Positions 54,818 through 63,967 of a stretch of 64,000 nt of DNA are shown here, one piece after another (the stretch's first letter is position 1; each line of letters starts with the position of its first letter). A program made the position numbers and the translations under genes. The stretch covers positions 16,589 through 80,588 of the forward strand of contig JAQVWY010000002.1 in the NCBI GenBank assembly GCA_028709465.1, given 5' to 3'. Below the pieces are notes generated by a model, which saw only the letters and a list, made by a program, of their open reading frames with translations, did not search any database and was not told the DNA's origin. The DNA comes from Tissierellia bacterium. GTDB lineage: Bacteria > Bacillota > Clostridia > Tissierellales > Sedimentibacteraceae.

Positions 54818-56746
54818 TTATGCACTTCTATCTTTTTTAATAGAGAACAAGTAAATCCATAATCCCAATAGTATAAACATTATAAAAGAAAATAAATTAC
54901 TTTGAGTTATATTAGTTAAGAAGATTTGACCTATTGCAATATCTATATTAGCAGCAACTAATCCTGCTACAATTATACCCATCAAAGCATCTCCAGCAAC
55001 TAAACCAGATGCTAGAAGTGTACCTTTTTCAACGACTTCATCTTTTCTGTTTTTATTTTTGTTGTATCTTCTTTCGACTATTTCTCTAATAATACCACCT
55101 ACTAAAATAGAAGCATTTAAAGTAATTGGAAGATAAATTCCAAGTGCAACTGGCAATATTGGTATACTAGCCATCTCACAAAATATTGCAATTGCTGCTC
55201 CTATTATTATTAAAGTCCAAGGGAGTTTTGCCGTCATTATACCTTCAACTATCATTTTCATAAGAGTTGCTTGAGGTGCAGCTACTTCTGCTGTTCCTAT
55301 GCCATATGCAGATTCTAACATATTGATTACAAGAGCAGCAAATGCACCAGCTATTGAAAGAGCTACAAACATGCCTAGTTGAACATTTTTAGGAGTACCT
55401 CCAATAATAAATGTAGTTTTTAAGCTTTGTGCAGTTCCACCAGCCACTGCTATAGCGACACAAACAACTCCTCCAATAATAATGCTTTTTGTCATATATT
55501 CTTGAGAAACTCCACCAGTAATCTTTATTATAGTAGTAACAAATAACATAGTTGCTATTGTCATACCAGAGACAGGATTATTAGATGCTCCAATTATACC
55601 AACCATTCTTGCAGAAACAACTGCAAAGAAGAAACTGAATATTACTGCCATGATACCACCTAATATACCTCCATTTATTATTGGTAAAAGCCATGTTAAT
55701 CCAAATCCAAATGCTGCAGCTAATATAACCCATGAAAGAGGCGCTTCTAAATTAATTCTACTTACCTTTTTATTTACACCTCCACCAATACCAGAAACAG
55801 CTTGTTTAAAACTTGTTATAATAGTAGGTATAGATTTAGCAAGCGAAATAAATCCTCCCATTGCAACAGCTCCAGCACCTATATACTTAATATAGTTTGA
55901 CCATACTTCAGTAGCGCTCATATCAGATATAATTTTTGTTGCGGGGAATAATGGTGTAGTTAGACCTACTCCTAAAAATTTAATTAATGGAATTAGGGCA
56001 AACCAAGCTATTACAGAACCACCAAACATAAGCAATGATGCTTTAGTTCCAACAATAAACCCAACACCAAGAAGTGATGCTAATGTATCAAATCCTATCA
56101 TAGTTCCTTGGTAACTTTTAATTATATAAGTTGATTGTTCTCCCCAAAGAGCAAATCCGCCAGAAAAAAGCTTATATCCTGCTCCTGCACCTAATCCGGT
56201 CATTACTGTTTTAAAACCTTGCCCACCTTCACTACCAGTTACAAGGACTTCGGCTGCTGCCATACTTTCTGGGTATATTAATGTACCATGTTCCTCAACT
56301 ATTAAATACCTTCTAAGTGGTGTAATGAAGAATACACCCATAACTCCACCTATGATAGTAACAATTATAACTGTAAAAATACTTAATTGTAATTTCCATA
56401 AAATTAATGCCGGTAATATAAAAATAACTCCCCCAGCAAGAGATTCTCCCATTGCGGCTAGTGAAGCAACTATATTAGCTTCTAAAATATTATTTCTTTT
56501 GAAAACACCTTTAAGTATGCCAGTAGCTATAATTGCTCCAGGTATACCTGCTGAAATTGTTAAACCTACCTTTAAACCTAGATAAGTATTAGCTGCTGAA
56601 AACAGACAGGCTAATATTATTCCTAATATAATAGAATAGCCCGTTGTTTCTGGTATTATCATTGAGGTAGGTACAAATGGAATATAATCCTCACCTTTTA
56701 TGTTACCATATGCTGTATTAGATAACTTTTTTCTTTCTTCACTCAT
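54818..56746 (-). CDS. OPT family oligopeptide/metal-chelate transporter
   Basis: 642 residues from ATG 56746 behind TAGGAGTTA. About 16 helices: YIPFVPTSMIIPETTGYSIILG, AANTYLGLKVGLTISAGIPG, NILEANIVASLAAMGESLAGGVIF, LRRYLIVEEHGTLIYPESMA and GASNNPVSGMTIATM. This is the bacterial OPT type. OPT proteins import small peptides or metal chelates with protons. The PqqD gene downstream is an unusual partner that may mark the cargo (see findings). Confidence 0.93.
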   Translation of the reverse strand: MSEERKKLSNTAYGNIKGEDYIPFVPTSMIIPETTGYSIILGIILACLFSAANTYLGLKVGLTISAGIPGAIIATGILKGVFKRNNILEANIVASLAAMGESLAGGVIFILPALILWKLQLSIFTVIIVTIIGGVMGVFFITPLRRYLIVEEHGTLIYPESMAAAEVLVTGSEGGQGFKTVMTGLGAGAGYKLFSGGFALWGEQSTYIIKSYQGTMIGFDTLASLLGVGFIVGTKASLLMFGGSVIAWFALIPLIKFLGVGLTTPLFPATKIISDMSATEVWSNYIKYIGAGAVAMGGFISLAKSIPTIITSFKQAVSGIGGGVNKKVSRINLEAPLSWVILAAAFGFGLTWLLPIINGGILGGIMAVIFSFFFAVVSARMVGIIGASNNPVSGMTIATMLFVTTIIKITGGVSQEYMTKSIIIGGVVCVAIAVAGGTAQSLKTTFIIGGTPKNVQLGMFVALSIAGAFAALVINMLESAYGIGTAEVAAPQATLMKMIVEGIMTAKLPWTLIIIGAAIAIFCEMASIPILPVALGIYLPITLNASILVGGIIREIVERRYNKNKNRKDEVVEKGTLLASGLVAGDALMGIIVAGLVAANIDIAIGQIFLTNITQSNLFSFIMFILLGLWIYLFSIKKDRSA

Positions 56747-56866
56747 AGTTTAACTCCTATTTTTATTTAACTCTTAAATTTAATAATGATTAGTTTAAGT
56801 TATATTAATATTAATATTCCTATAATAAAAGCAATTATTCGCACAAACTAGTTTTAACAAATAATA

Positions 56867-56889
56867 TAGTGAAAATGTAGATGGATGAG
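56867..56889 (+). repeat. Short dispersed repeat (second copy at 52073-52095)
   Basis: TAGTGAAAATGTAGATGGATGAG here and, with two changes, at 52073-52095. It lies directly before the IS remnant. Confidence 0.6.
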
Positions 56890-56908
56890 GCAACATCATT
56901 TTTGGCCA

Positions 56909-57002
56909 CTTAAAAAAAAGATGACTCCTGTTCAATACAGAAATCATCTTCCTGATGCTACATAGTCTTTTTTTAATTGTCCTTGACAAAGGGGACATTC
57001 TA
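56909..57002 (+). mobile_element. IS3/IS150-type insertion sequence remnant
   Basis: 56909-56965 encodes LKKKMTPVQYRNHLPDAT then TAG, the C-terminal end of an IS150-type transposase (MTPVQYR motif). It is followed by TGTCCTTGACAAAGGGGACA, which reads like the right-hand inverted repeat of such elements. The rest of the element is missing. The stop codon of the TauE/SafE gene (57000-57002) touches the remnant end. Confidence 0.75.
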
Positions 57003-57773
57003 TAGAAGGGTTTTAATATACTCCAAAACTTTAAGGGATAATAAAAATAGTACAAAAATAATGCTTGGTTTTACTATTTTACTTCCATTTTTCATTACTA
57101 ATCCAGAACCAATATAATTTCCAATCATATTACATATAGCTGCTATTAAGCCGAGAGTAATAATTACTTTTCCATTATATAAAAATATGGCTAAAGATGT
57201 AATATTTGTTGTTAAATTTATTACTTTTGCTTGGGCATTGGCAATTTTTATACTAATTTTTGTAAATATTACAAAAGCAATTATTAAAAAAGTACCAGTT
57301 CCTGGACCATAAAAACCATCGTAACAACCAATTATTAATGCTGAAATAGTTGCAGTAAAAATAGTATGTTTGTTCAATTTAATTTCATCAGTTCCATCAT
57401 CATTGAAAAGTTTTTTATTTAATACGATAAAAGCAGATAATGGTAAAACAATAATCATGCCTAGGAGCAGGTATTTTTCATCAATAATTAAGGATAAATT
57501 AGACCCAATTGACGCACCTATAATTGAAGCAATAATAGAAGGAACTGTCAGTTTAAAGTTAATAAGTTTATTTTTAATAAAACGCGCTGTTGCCAAAAAA
57601 GTACCAAAGGTAGAGGACATTTTGTTAGTAGCTATAGCCATATGAGGAGGCAATCCTGCAATTAAGTAAGCTGGAAGTGAGATTAATCCTCCGCCACCTC
57701 CTATTGCATCAATTAAACCTGCAAAAAAAACTAAGGGACATACGATTAATAAGGTCTGCACAGTTAATTCCAT
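57000..57773 (-). CDS. TauE/SafE family anion exporter/permease
   Basis: 257 residues from ATG 57773, with GGAGA 6 nt upstream; a longer frame to 57851 has no site. Eight helices; family marks FFAGLIDAIGGGGGLISLPAYL, AIATNKMSSTFGTFLATARF and YDGFYGPGTGTFL. Members move sulfite, sulfoacetate or other organic anions. Divergent from the sigma-54 activator. The C terminus abuts an IS remnant but still ends in the usual last helix. Confidence 0.9.
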   Translation of the reverse strand: MELTVQTLLIVCPLVFFAGLIDAIGGGGGLISLPAYLIAGLPPHMAIATNKMSSTFGTFLATARFIKNKLINFKLTVPSIIASIIGASIGSNLSLIIDEKYLLLGMIIVLPLSAFIVLNKKLFNDDGTDEIKLNKHTIFTATISALIIGCYDGFYGPGTGTFLIIAFVIFTKISIKIANAQAKVINLTTNITSLAIFLYNGKVIITLGLIAAICNMIGNYIGSGLVMKNGSKIVKPSIIFVLFLLSLKVLEYIKTLL

Positions 57774-58004
57774 AATATATCTCCATATATTTAATCTTTG
57801 TAACCAAGCAAAAATTATGATTATTAAAATATAAATAGATAATTTATGCAAGTATAATTATATCAAATTAACATTAAAATTGAAATGATATAATTCAAAG
57901 TTTTGAATAATTGTAAATTATTATAATTAGTGTATAATGGTATTATAAATTTATTTATAAATGCTTTTATGACTATAAGTTTATTCAAAGGGGATGACAA
58001 TTAA

Positions 58005-59888
58005 TTGTTTAATAAAGATTATTTTGAAGAAATTTTAGTAAGATCTCATAAAAGGTGTTTAAATAATAATCTTAAAAGAGATATAAAGTTTCCTAAAAGA
58101 ATATTAAGTGATGAAAGTTTAAAATTGATATTAGAAAAAAATAAAGATATGATTAAAATAGCATTGCCCTTTATGAAGATACTATATGATTTTTTAAAGG
58201 GATCGGGATTTTCCCTTTATGTAACAGATAAAGATGGGATTGTACTGACTATTATAGGAGATGAAGATATTATAGACGCACAGGCTGAAACAGGAATAAA
58301 AGTTGGTACTGACATGAGTGAGGAAAGTGTAGGTACTAATGCTATTGGAACTGCTCTTTATGAAAATTGTTCACTTCAACTATCAGGAAAAGAACACTAT
58401 ATTAATATTTATCAAAGATGGACTTGTTCAGCAGCAGTTATTCACGATGATTCTGGAAATATAATTGGATGTTTAAACTTAACTGGGAAGAGTTATTCTA
58501 AACATCTACATACATTGGGACTAGTAGTAGCAGCAGTAAAATCAATAGAGAACCAGCTTAAAGTATTAAAGACCCAATATGAATTATATAATGCATATAA
58601 ATATTTAAATAAGGTTATGGATTCAATTAATTCTGGTATATTTGCAGCGGACACTAATGGTGTAATAAAAGCAATTAACAAAAGTCTATGTAAAATGCTT
58701 TGTGTAGAAGAAGAAAAAATAATAAATAATAGTTCGGAAATAATATTAAAAAATTGGAAACATATATTGGAAGAATTAAAAGAGGAGAATTCATATGAAA
58801 GTAAAGAAATTGTATTAACTATAAATGAAAAAAGAAAAAGATATCACTTAAGTGTTTATCCTATAAATGATAATAAAGATAATATCGTTGGTATGGTAGC
58901 AATATTTAACGATATGAAAGATGTATACAATCTAGTGAACAAATACACAGGTATGACTGCAACATATACATTTGATGATATAATAGGTAAAAGTGCTTCA
59001 ACAAAAAATCTTAAAAGACAAGCAAAAAATATTTCTGATAGTCCTTCTACCGTTTTGATACAAGGTGAAAGTGGAACAGGTAAAGAACTGATTGCTCAAG
59101 CCATACATAATAACAGTAATAGAAGGAATAATAATTTTGTTGCTATTAATTGTGGTGCAATACCAAAAAATTTAATTGAAAGTGAACTTTTTGGATATGA
59201 AGAAGGTGCTTTTACTGGAGCAAAAAAAGGTGTGCATTATGGTAAATTTGAACTTGCAAGCGGAGGGACTTTATTTTTAGATGAAATAGGTGAAATGCCA
59301 TTAGACATGCAAGTAAGTTTATTAAGAGTATTACAGGAAGGGTGCGTTAGTAGGCTAGGAAGTAATAAATGCATTTATGTTGACGTAAGAATAATTGCTG
59401 CAACAAATAAGAAATTAAAGGATGAAATTAAGAAGGGTAATTTTCGTGAAGATTTATACTATAGGTTAAATGTTATACCAATTCATATAGCACCATTAAG
59501 AGAAAGGAAAGATGATATTGAGTTATTGATAAATTACTTTCTAAAAGAAAAGGTGATCAAGCTAGGAAAACCTATGCCTATAATTAGTAAAGATTTATAT
59601 AATAAGCTCATAAATTATTCATGGCCAGGTAATATAAGAGAAATGGAAAATTGTATAGAAAATATTGTAAACTTAAATGGTAATACAACATTCAATTTTG
59701 AAAATAATTCAATTGATAATAATAATACTAAAGCATTTGATTATAGCATGTGTTCATTAAAAGAAATTGAAGAAAATGCAATAATTAGTTGTGTTGAGAA
59801 ATGTAATGGAAATATAACTAAAGCTTCCAAAATATTAGGTATTAATAGAAGTACTATATATTACAAAATAAATAATATGAAAAAATAA
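58005..59888 (+). CDS. Sigma-54-dependent transcriptional activator (GAF-PAS-AAA-Fis)
   Basis: 627 residues from TTG 58005, behind AAAGGGGATG. GAF-like sensor (about 50-185, [18 protein letters not shown]), PAS (about 205-305), AAA+ domain (about 326-560: [21 protein letters not shown] loop which contacts sigma-54, [13 protein letters not shown]), and Fis helix-turn-helix (about 585-626: [19 protein letters not shown]). This is the AcoR/DhaR layout, often controlling alcohol, ketone or acetoin metabolism. The downstream alcohol dehydrogenase has a -24/-12 promoter, its probable target. Confidence 0.95.
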   Translation: MFNKDYFEEILVRSHKRCLNNNLKRDIKFPKRILSDESLKLILEKNKDMIKIALPFMKILYDFLKGSGFSLYVTDKDGIVLTIIGDEDIIDAQAETGIKVGTDMSEESVGTNAIGTALYENCSLQLSGKEHYINIYQRWTCSAAVIHDDSGNIIGCLNLTGKSYSKHLHTLGLVVAAVKSIENQLKVLKTQYELYNAYKYLNKVMDSINSGIFAADTNGVIKAINKSLCKMLCVEEEKIINNSSEIILKNWKHILEELKEENSYESKEIVLTINEKRKRYHLSVYPINDNKDNIVGMVAIFNDMKDVYNLVNKYTGMTATYTFDDIIGKSASTKNLKRQAKNISDSPSTVLIQGESGTGKELIAQAIHNNSNRRNNNFVAINCGAIPKNLIESELFGYEEGAFTGAKKGVHYGKFELASGGTLFLDEIGEMPLDMQVSLLRVLQEGCVSRLGSNKCIYVDVRIIAATNKKLKDEIKKGNFREDLYYRLNVIPIHIAPLRERKDDIELLINYFLKEKVIKLGKPMPIISKDLYNKLINYSWPGNIREMENCIENIVNLNGNTTFNFENNSIDNNNTKAFDYSMCSLKEIEENAIISCVEKCNGNITKASKILGINRSTIYYKINNMKK

Positions 59889-59943
59889 GATAAATTATAA
59901 GTTTTTAAAATATTTATCATTCAAAATATGTATTAAATTTAAA

Positions 59944-59995
59944 CAGTGTTGTAATATTCAACAATTGAAATGTTGGTTTTTACAACACTATTTTA
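59944..59995 (+). terminator. Terminator of the sigma-54 activator gene
   Basis: AGTGTTGTAA / TTACAACACT stem with inner CAACA / TGTTG hairpin, followed by ATTTTATTTTT. Confidence 0.8.
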
Positions 59996-60019
59996 TTTTT
60001 ATAATAGTCAATATGAGAT

Positions 60020-60074
60020 TTCGTTGGGAACTTAACAACGAATAGTAATTAGATAGTTGGTATAAAAATTGCAT
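60020..60074 (+). promoter_or_regulatory. Sigma-54 promoter with upstream palindrome for adh
   Basis: TTGGTATAAAAATTGCATA (from 60057) has GG (60059-60060) and GC (60071-60072) separated by exactly 10 nt, the sigma-54 -24/-12 rule, about 52 bp before the adh start. TTCGTTG (60020-60026) and CAACGAA (60036-60042) are an exact inverted repeat that may bind the activator. Confidence 0.8.
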
Positions 60075-60125
60075 AATTGCATATTATATTGTTAATAACA
60101 TATCAATTACGAAGGAGACTTTATT

Positions 60126-61187
60126 ATGAAAGGTTTTGCAATGTTAGGTATTAACAAAGTTGGTTGGATTGAAAAAGATTATCAAAAAGCTGGCTCTTAT
60201 GATGCAATAGTACGTCCACTGGCAGTATCACCTTGTACTTCTGATATCCATACTGTATTTGAAGGCGCAATTGGAGACAGACATGATATGATATTAGGGC
60301 ATGAAGCTGTAGGAGTAGTCGTTGAGGTTGGAAGCGAAGTAAAAGAATTTAAACCTGGTGACAGGGTAGTTGTTCCTGCAATTACTCCTGATTGGAGGTC
60401 ATTAGAGGTACAAGCTGGTTTCCATCAACATTCGAATGGTATGCTAGCTGGATGGAAATTTTCTAATTTTAAAGATGGTGTTTTTGCGGAATATTTTCAT
60501 GTAAATGATGCAGATATGAATCTTGCGTTATTACCAGATGAAATTTCATTAGAAAGTGCTGTAATGATAACAGATATGATGACTACTGGATTCCATGGAG
60601 CGGAAAATGCTGAAATACAAATGGGTTCTAGTGTTGCAGTTATTGGTATTGGCGCTGTAGGCTTAATGTCTATTGCTGGTGCAAAATTAAACGGAGCAGG
60701 AAGAATAATAGGGGTTGGCAGCAGGCCAGTATGTGTTGAAGCGGCAAAATTTTATGGAGCTAATGATATAGTTAATTATAGGGATGGAGATATTGTAAAA
60801 CAGATAATGGACTTAACTAAAGGTAAAGGTGTTGACCGTGTAATAATGGCTGGAGGAGGTATTGAAACATTAGCTCAAGCTGTTGAAATGGTTAAACCAG
60901 GAGGAGTGGTATCAAACGTAAATTATCACGGAACAGGAGATATACTTCCTGTACCTAGGTTAGCATGGGGTTGTGGAATGGCTCATAAAAAGATAGTTGG
61001 AGGACTTTGCCCTGGTGGACGTTTGAGAATGGAAATGCTTATTGATATGGTTAAATACAATCGTGTAGATTTGAGCAAATTAGTTACACATGTATTTGAT
61101 GGATTTGAAAATATAGAACAGGCTTTATTATTAATGAAGGATAAACCAAAAGATTTAATTAAGCCTGTTGTAATAATAGAAAGATAA
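60126..61187 (+). CDS. adh: NADP(H)-type zinc secondary alcohol dehydrogenase
   Basis: 353 residues from ATG 60126 behind GAAGGAGAC. Almost collinear with the Clostridium beijerinckii/Thermoanaerobacter secondary alcohol dehydrogenases: MKGFAMLGINKVGWIEK, VSPCTSDIHTVFEG (Zn ligand Cys37), GHEAVGVVVEVG (His59, Glu60), ITDMMTTGFHG (Asp150), coenzyme site VIGIGAVGLM and GVGSRPVC where Gly198-Ser-Arg is the NADP-favouring loop. Interconverts 2-propanol/acetone or similar pairs. Driven by the sigma-54 promoter upstream. Confidence 0.95.
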   Translation: MKGFAMLGINKVGWIEKDYQKAGSYDAIVRPLAVSPCTSDIHTVFEGAIGDRHDMILGHEAVGVVVEVGSEVKEFKPGDRVVVPAITPDWRSLEVQAGFHQHSNGMLAGWKFSNFKDGVFAEYFHVNDADMNLALLPDEISLESAVMITDMMTTGFHGAENAEIQMGSSVAVIGIGAVGLMSIAGAKLNGAGRIIGVGSRPVCVEAAKFYGANDIVNYRDGDIVKQIMDLTKGKGVDRVIMAGGGIETLAQAVEMVKPGGVVSNVNYHGTGDILPVPRLAWGCGMAHKKIVGGLCPGGRLRMEMLIDMVKYNRVDLSKLVTHVFDGFENIEQALLLMKDKPKDLIKPVVIIER

Positions 61188-61194
61188 TAAGGGA

Positions 61195-61240
61195 AAATAG
61201 TAAAAGCTATATTCAAATTTGAATATAGCTTTTACTATTT
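61195..61240 (+). terminator. Perfect palindromic terminator after adh
   Basis: A perfect 46-nt palindrome; each arm is 23 nt, beginning AAATAGTAAAAGCTATATTC, followed by AATTTTCT. Confidence 0.85.
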
Positions 61241-61370
61241 AATTTTCTCTTCTTGCATTAATAAAAGGCGATCTTAAGCAATCAATAATGTATGGTATTA
61301 AATTAGGTATCTTTAAATCCCTTTAGTAAGTATTAAATAGTTAATAAATTTTAACAATATAAGAAATCCA

Positions 61371-61399
61371 TTGACAAGAGAATAGATATTTGTTAAAAT
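61371..61399 (+). promoter_or_regulatory. Promoter of the NlpC/P60 gene
   Basis: TTGACA 61371-61376, 17-bp spacer, TAAAAT 61394-61399. A leader of about 90 nt follows, containing a small open frame. Confidence 0.7.
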
Positions 61400-61451
61400 A
61401 TAAAAGTTAATTTAGGTAAATGTTTTCTTTGATAACTACTATGAGAGGAAA

Positions 61452-61496
61452 ATGTACAATTTGATTTTTAAAATCGTACAAGTAATATACATATGA
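61452..61496 (+). CDS. 14-residue leader ORF overlapping the NlpC/P60 start
   Basis: ATG 61452 with GAGAGGAAA directly upstream encodes MYNLIFKIVQVIYI and ends TGA 61494-61496, overlapping the next ATG by 3 nt (ATGA junction). The main gene has no ribosome binding site of its own, so it is probably translated by coupling. Confidence 0.55.
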   Translation: MYNLIFKIVQVIYI

Positions 61497-62230
61497 ATAA
61501 GCTAACTAAATCACTGTTATTAACGGGTTTATCAATTACTATGTTGTGTACAAAAGTATATGCTGAAGAAACTAAAAAAATTGAAGCAAACATTGTCAAT
61601 GATATTATAGAAGTTTCACAAGAAGAAATAAAAGAGAATAAAACTGGTAAAGTAAATGTGGATGTATTAAATGTTCGCACCGGAGCTTCAACGGATAGTA
61701 AAATATTAGGGAAAATATATTTAGGAAATACTGTTAATATAATAGATGAACTGGATGATTGGTATCAAATAGAATATAATTCAAATACTGCTTTTGTATT
61801 TGGAGAATATATAGATATTAATATAAAAGAGTCAGATGGAATAGGCAATGTATCAATTGGAACTGAAATAGTTAAATATGCAAAAAAATATATAGGAACA
61901 CCATATGTTTATGGAGGTGTAGGACCAAGTGGATTTGATTGTTCCGGTTTTACACAATATATTATGGAAAATTTCGGATATGAATTACCTCATAGTTCAA
62001 GTAGTCAATATGCTTATGGGACAAGGGTGACAAAGGAAGAGTTAATATTGGGAGACTTAGTATTTTTTACAAGTTCTCCATCATCTGAATATATTTCCCA
62101 TGTTGGTATTTATGTAGGAGATGGTAATTTTATTCATTCACCAATTCCGGGACAATCTGTAAAAATAGAGACACTTACTTCAGGTTACTTTAATAATTGT
62201 TATTATGGTGGAATTAGAGTTGCACAATAA
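61493..62230 (+). CDS. Secreted SH3 / NlpC-P60 cell wall endopeptidase
   Basis: 245 residues from ATG 61493. Signal peptide (about 1-24, ending VYA-EE), SH3_3 domain (about 53-113: VDVLNVRTGASTDSKILGKI), then NlpC/P60 (about 125-245) with catalytic Cys in SGFDCSGFTQY, His in SHVGIYVGDG, and FIHSP. Cuts D-gamma-glutamyl-diaminopimelate type bonds in peptidoglycan. Translation appears coupled to the leader ORF. No c-di-AMP riboswitch, often present for such genes, is seen. Confidence 0.93.
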   Translation: MNKLTKSLLLTGLSITMLCTKVYAEETKKIEANIVNDIIEVSQEEIKENKTGKVNVDVLNVRTGASTDSKILGKIYLGNTVNIIDELDDWYQIEYNSNTAFVFGEYIDINIKESDGIGNVSIGTEIVKYAKKYIGTPYVYGGVGPSGFDCSGFTQYIMENFGYELPHSSSSQYAYGTRVTKEELILGDLVFFTSSPSSEYISHVGIYVGDGNFIHSPIPGQSVKIETLTSGYFNNCYYGGIRVAQ

Positions 62231-62262
62231 ATTAATTAGCTAATTTATTAATATGTTTATAT

Positions 62263-62297
62263 AAAAAACTATACTTTATTCAAAAGTATAGTTTTTT
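62263..62297. terminator. Bidirectional terminator NlpC / KamA-like
   Basis: AAAAAACTATACTTT / AAAGTATAGTTTTTT, a perfect 15-bp stem with a 5-nt loop. Confidence 0.9.
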
Positions 62298-62314
62298 TAA
62301 AACAAATATTATAT

Positions 62315-63418
62315 TTAAATTACATTAGGAAGCCAAGCTTGGTTATCAGACATCTTTAATTTAAAAAGCCGTCCATTGTCCAACTCATTTTTAGCTTGGT
62401 GATATTTAAATAAAATTTCATCATCAACATATCCTATTATTTCAATTTTACCAGTTGGATGGCTCATAGCATACTTAAAGCTTTTACTAATTCCATTTAA
62501 TTTTTTTCTAGTTTCATCAATTATTTTAACAGCATATTTCAATGGTATTTGAAATTGATTTTTAACTCCTGATACTGGTCTACATTGAAATATGTAATAT
62601 GGAATTATTCCAATTTTAGTTAAACCTTTCATTAATTCAGTCATTGTATCAGAATCATCATTAATTCCTTTTAATAATACAGTTTGATTTTTAACAACAA
62701 TACCAACATTTTTAAGGTCATCAATAGCTTTTATTGATTCTGGCGTTATTTCATTAGGGTGGTTAAAATGGGTTATGACATATATTTGCTTAATTTTATT
62801 GAAACGCTCTAAAATGTTTAATAGCTCTTTATCATCATAAATCCTTGAAGGAAGAACTACAGGTGTTCTTGTTCCAAAGCGAATGAAGCTTAAATGGTCG
62901 ATTTTTATAAATTCATTTAATATTTTTTCAATTTTCACATTACTGTTCATAAAAGAATCACCACCAGAAACTAAGACATTAGTCATTTCTGTATGTACTT
63001 TTATATAATTTACTATTTCATCAAATTGCTTATTTATTTCTTCGTCATTAGTTCCAACTAAACGCTTTCTAAAACAATGTCTACAGTACATTGCACATTT
63101 GTTTGTAGATAAATATAATCCAGTCTGTTTGTATTTGTGCTGTAGCCCAGTAACTACAGTATTACTAGATTCACCGCTAGTATCAAAACTTCCGCTCATA
63201 TCAGTTTCAAAAATAGAAGGTACACAAAGTTTGCGTATTGGGTCATCTGGGTCATCCTTATTAATTAATGACAGATAATACTTTGGTACAGACATAGGGT
63301 AGTGGTCTATAATGTTAACTAATTTTGATTTTTCTTCATTAGATAATTCCCAATTTAAAGCTTCAATGATTTCATCTGCTGTTGTAACATTATTTCTTAA
63401 CTCTGTTTTCCAATCCAT
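62315..63418 (-). CDS. Lysine 2,3-aminomutase family radical SAM protein
   Basis: 367 residues from ATG 63418 behind TAGGAGTTG. KamA-like: N-terminal ITxxEI-like helices, KYKQTGLYLSTNKCAMYCRHCFRKR with the C-x3-C-x2-C cluster near residue 108, VLVSGGDSF, YVITHFNHPNEIT and the PLP lysine region MSHPTGKIEI. It is shorter than classic lysine 2,3-aminomutase (about 415), with a short C-terminal tail. The amino-acid substrate (lysine, glutamate or other) cannot be fixed by eye. No fermentation genes (kamDE, kdd) lie nearby. Confidence 0.88.
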   Translation of the reverse strand: MDWKTELRNNVTTADEIIEALNWELSNEEKSKLVNIIDHYPMSVPKYYLSLINKDDPDDPIRKLCVPSIFETDMSGSFDTSGESSNTVVTGLQHKYKQTGLYLSTNKCAMYCRHCFRKRLVGTNDEEINKQFDEIVNYIKVHTEMTNVLVSGGDSFMNSNVKIEKILNEFIKIDHLSFIRFGTRTPVVLPSRIYDDKELLNILERFNKIKQIYVITHFNHPNEITPESIKAIDDLKNVGIVVKNQTVLLKGINDDSDTMTELMKGLTKIGIIPYYIFQCRPVSGVKNQFQIPLKYAVKIIDETRKKLNGISKSFKYAMSHPTGKIEIIGYVDDEILFKYHQAKNELDNGRLFKLKMSDNQAWLPNVI

Positions 63419-63795
63419 ACAATCAACTCCTAGTATTAAGATTTATCATATTAATTCAAATTAATAACAAAAAATAGTAAAATTTAATAAATGTAATTAA
63501 ATTACTTATAAAGGGAAATATATAATTTTAATATTTAATAACTATGTAATGTGAATTAGGATATGATATTAAGACGTTATTAAAAGAAAACATATTCAAT
63601 GTGGATAAAAATTGATTATTTTATATTTTAGCATAAAATATAAAGAGAGTAAAGCGATTTCCTAAAAAATATTTTGTTTTTTTTTGTATAAAAATAGTAA
63701 AATTAATAAAATCTTAAATTATATACAACTTTAAGTGTAACAACTTTATAATGATTGAATATTATGGTACAAGCACAAAGGAAAGGATGATAAAT
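63419..63795. other. AT-rich non-coding gap
   Basis: No supported coding frame, repeat or RNA family. It should hold the promoter of the KamA-like gene (left part) and that of the small gene at 63796 (right part); no clean -35/-10 pair stands out. Confidence 0.4.
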
Positions 63796-63885
63796 ATGTT
63801 TTGTTATATTGCTCCTTGGTTTATTCTGGGATATGGCGTAGGAAGATGCTCAAATCGCAGAAGATGTAGAAGAAGATATTATTAA
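63796..63885 (+). CDS. 29-residue Cys/Arg-rich peptide
   Basis: ATG 63796, behind GAAAGGATGAT, to TAA 63885. The peptide starts with a hydrophobic MFCYIAPWFILGYGVG and ends RCSNRRRCRRRYY. It has three cysteines and nine arginines or so at the end. The good ribosome binding site and a terminator hairpin downstream suggest it is real. Small membrane/spore proteins look like this in Clostridia. Function unknown. Confidence 0.55.
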   Translation: MFCYIAPWFILGYGVGRCSNRRRCRRRYY

Positions 63886-63930
63886 TAAGAATTTCACCCA
63901 AAAAGAAATAAAATTTTTGATGGATTCTAA

Positions 63931-63962
63931 AAAGTGGCTAGGTATTAATATCTAGCTGCTTT
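63931..63962 (+). terminator. Terminator after the small Cys/Arg-rich gene
   Basis: AAAGTGGCTAG / CTAGCTGCTTT stem (two G-U pairs), followed by ATTATTA. Confidence 0.65.
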
Positions 63963-63967
63963 ATTAT

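Noticed and set aside
61247..61492. c-di-AMP (ydaO-type) riboswitch before the NlpC/P60 gene
   Set aside because: None of the conserved riboswitch blocks is present; only a promoter, a hairpin and a leader ORF.
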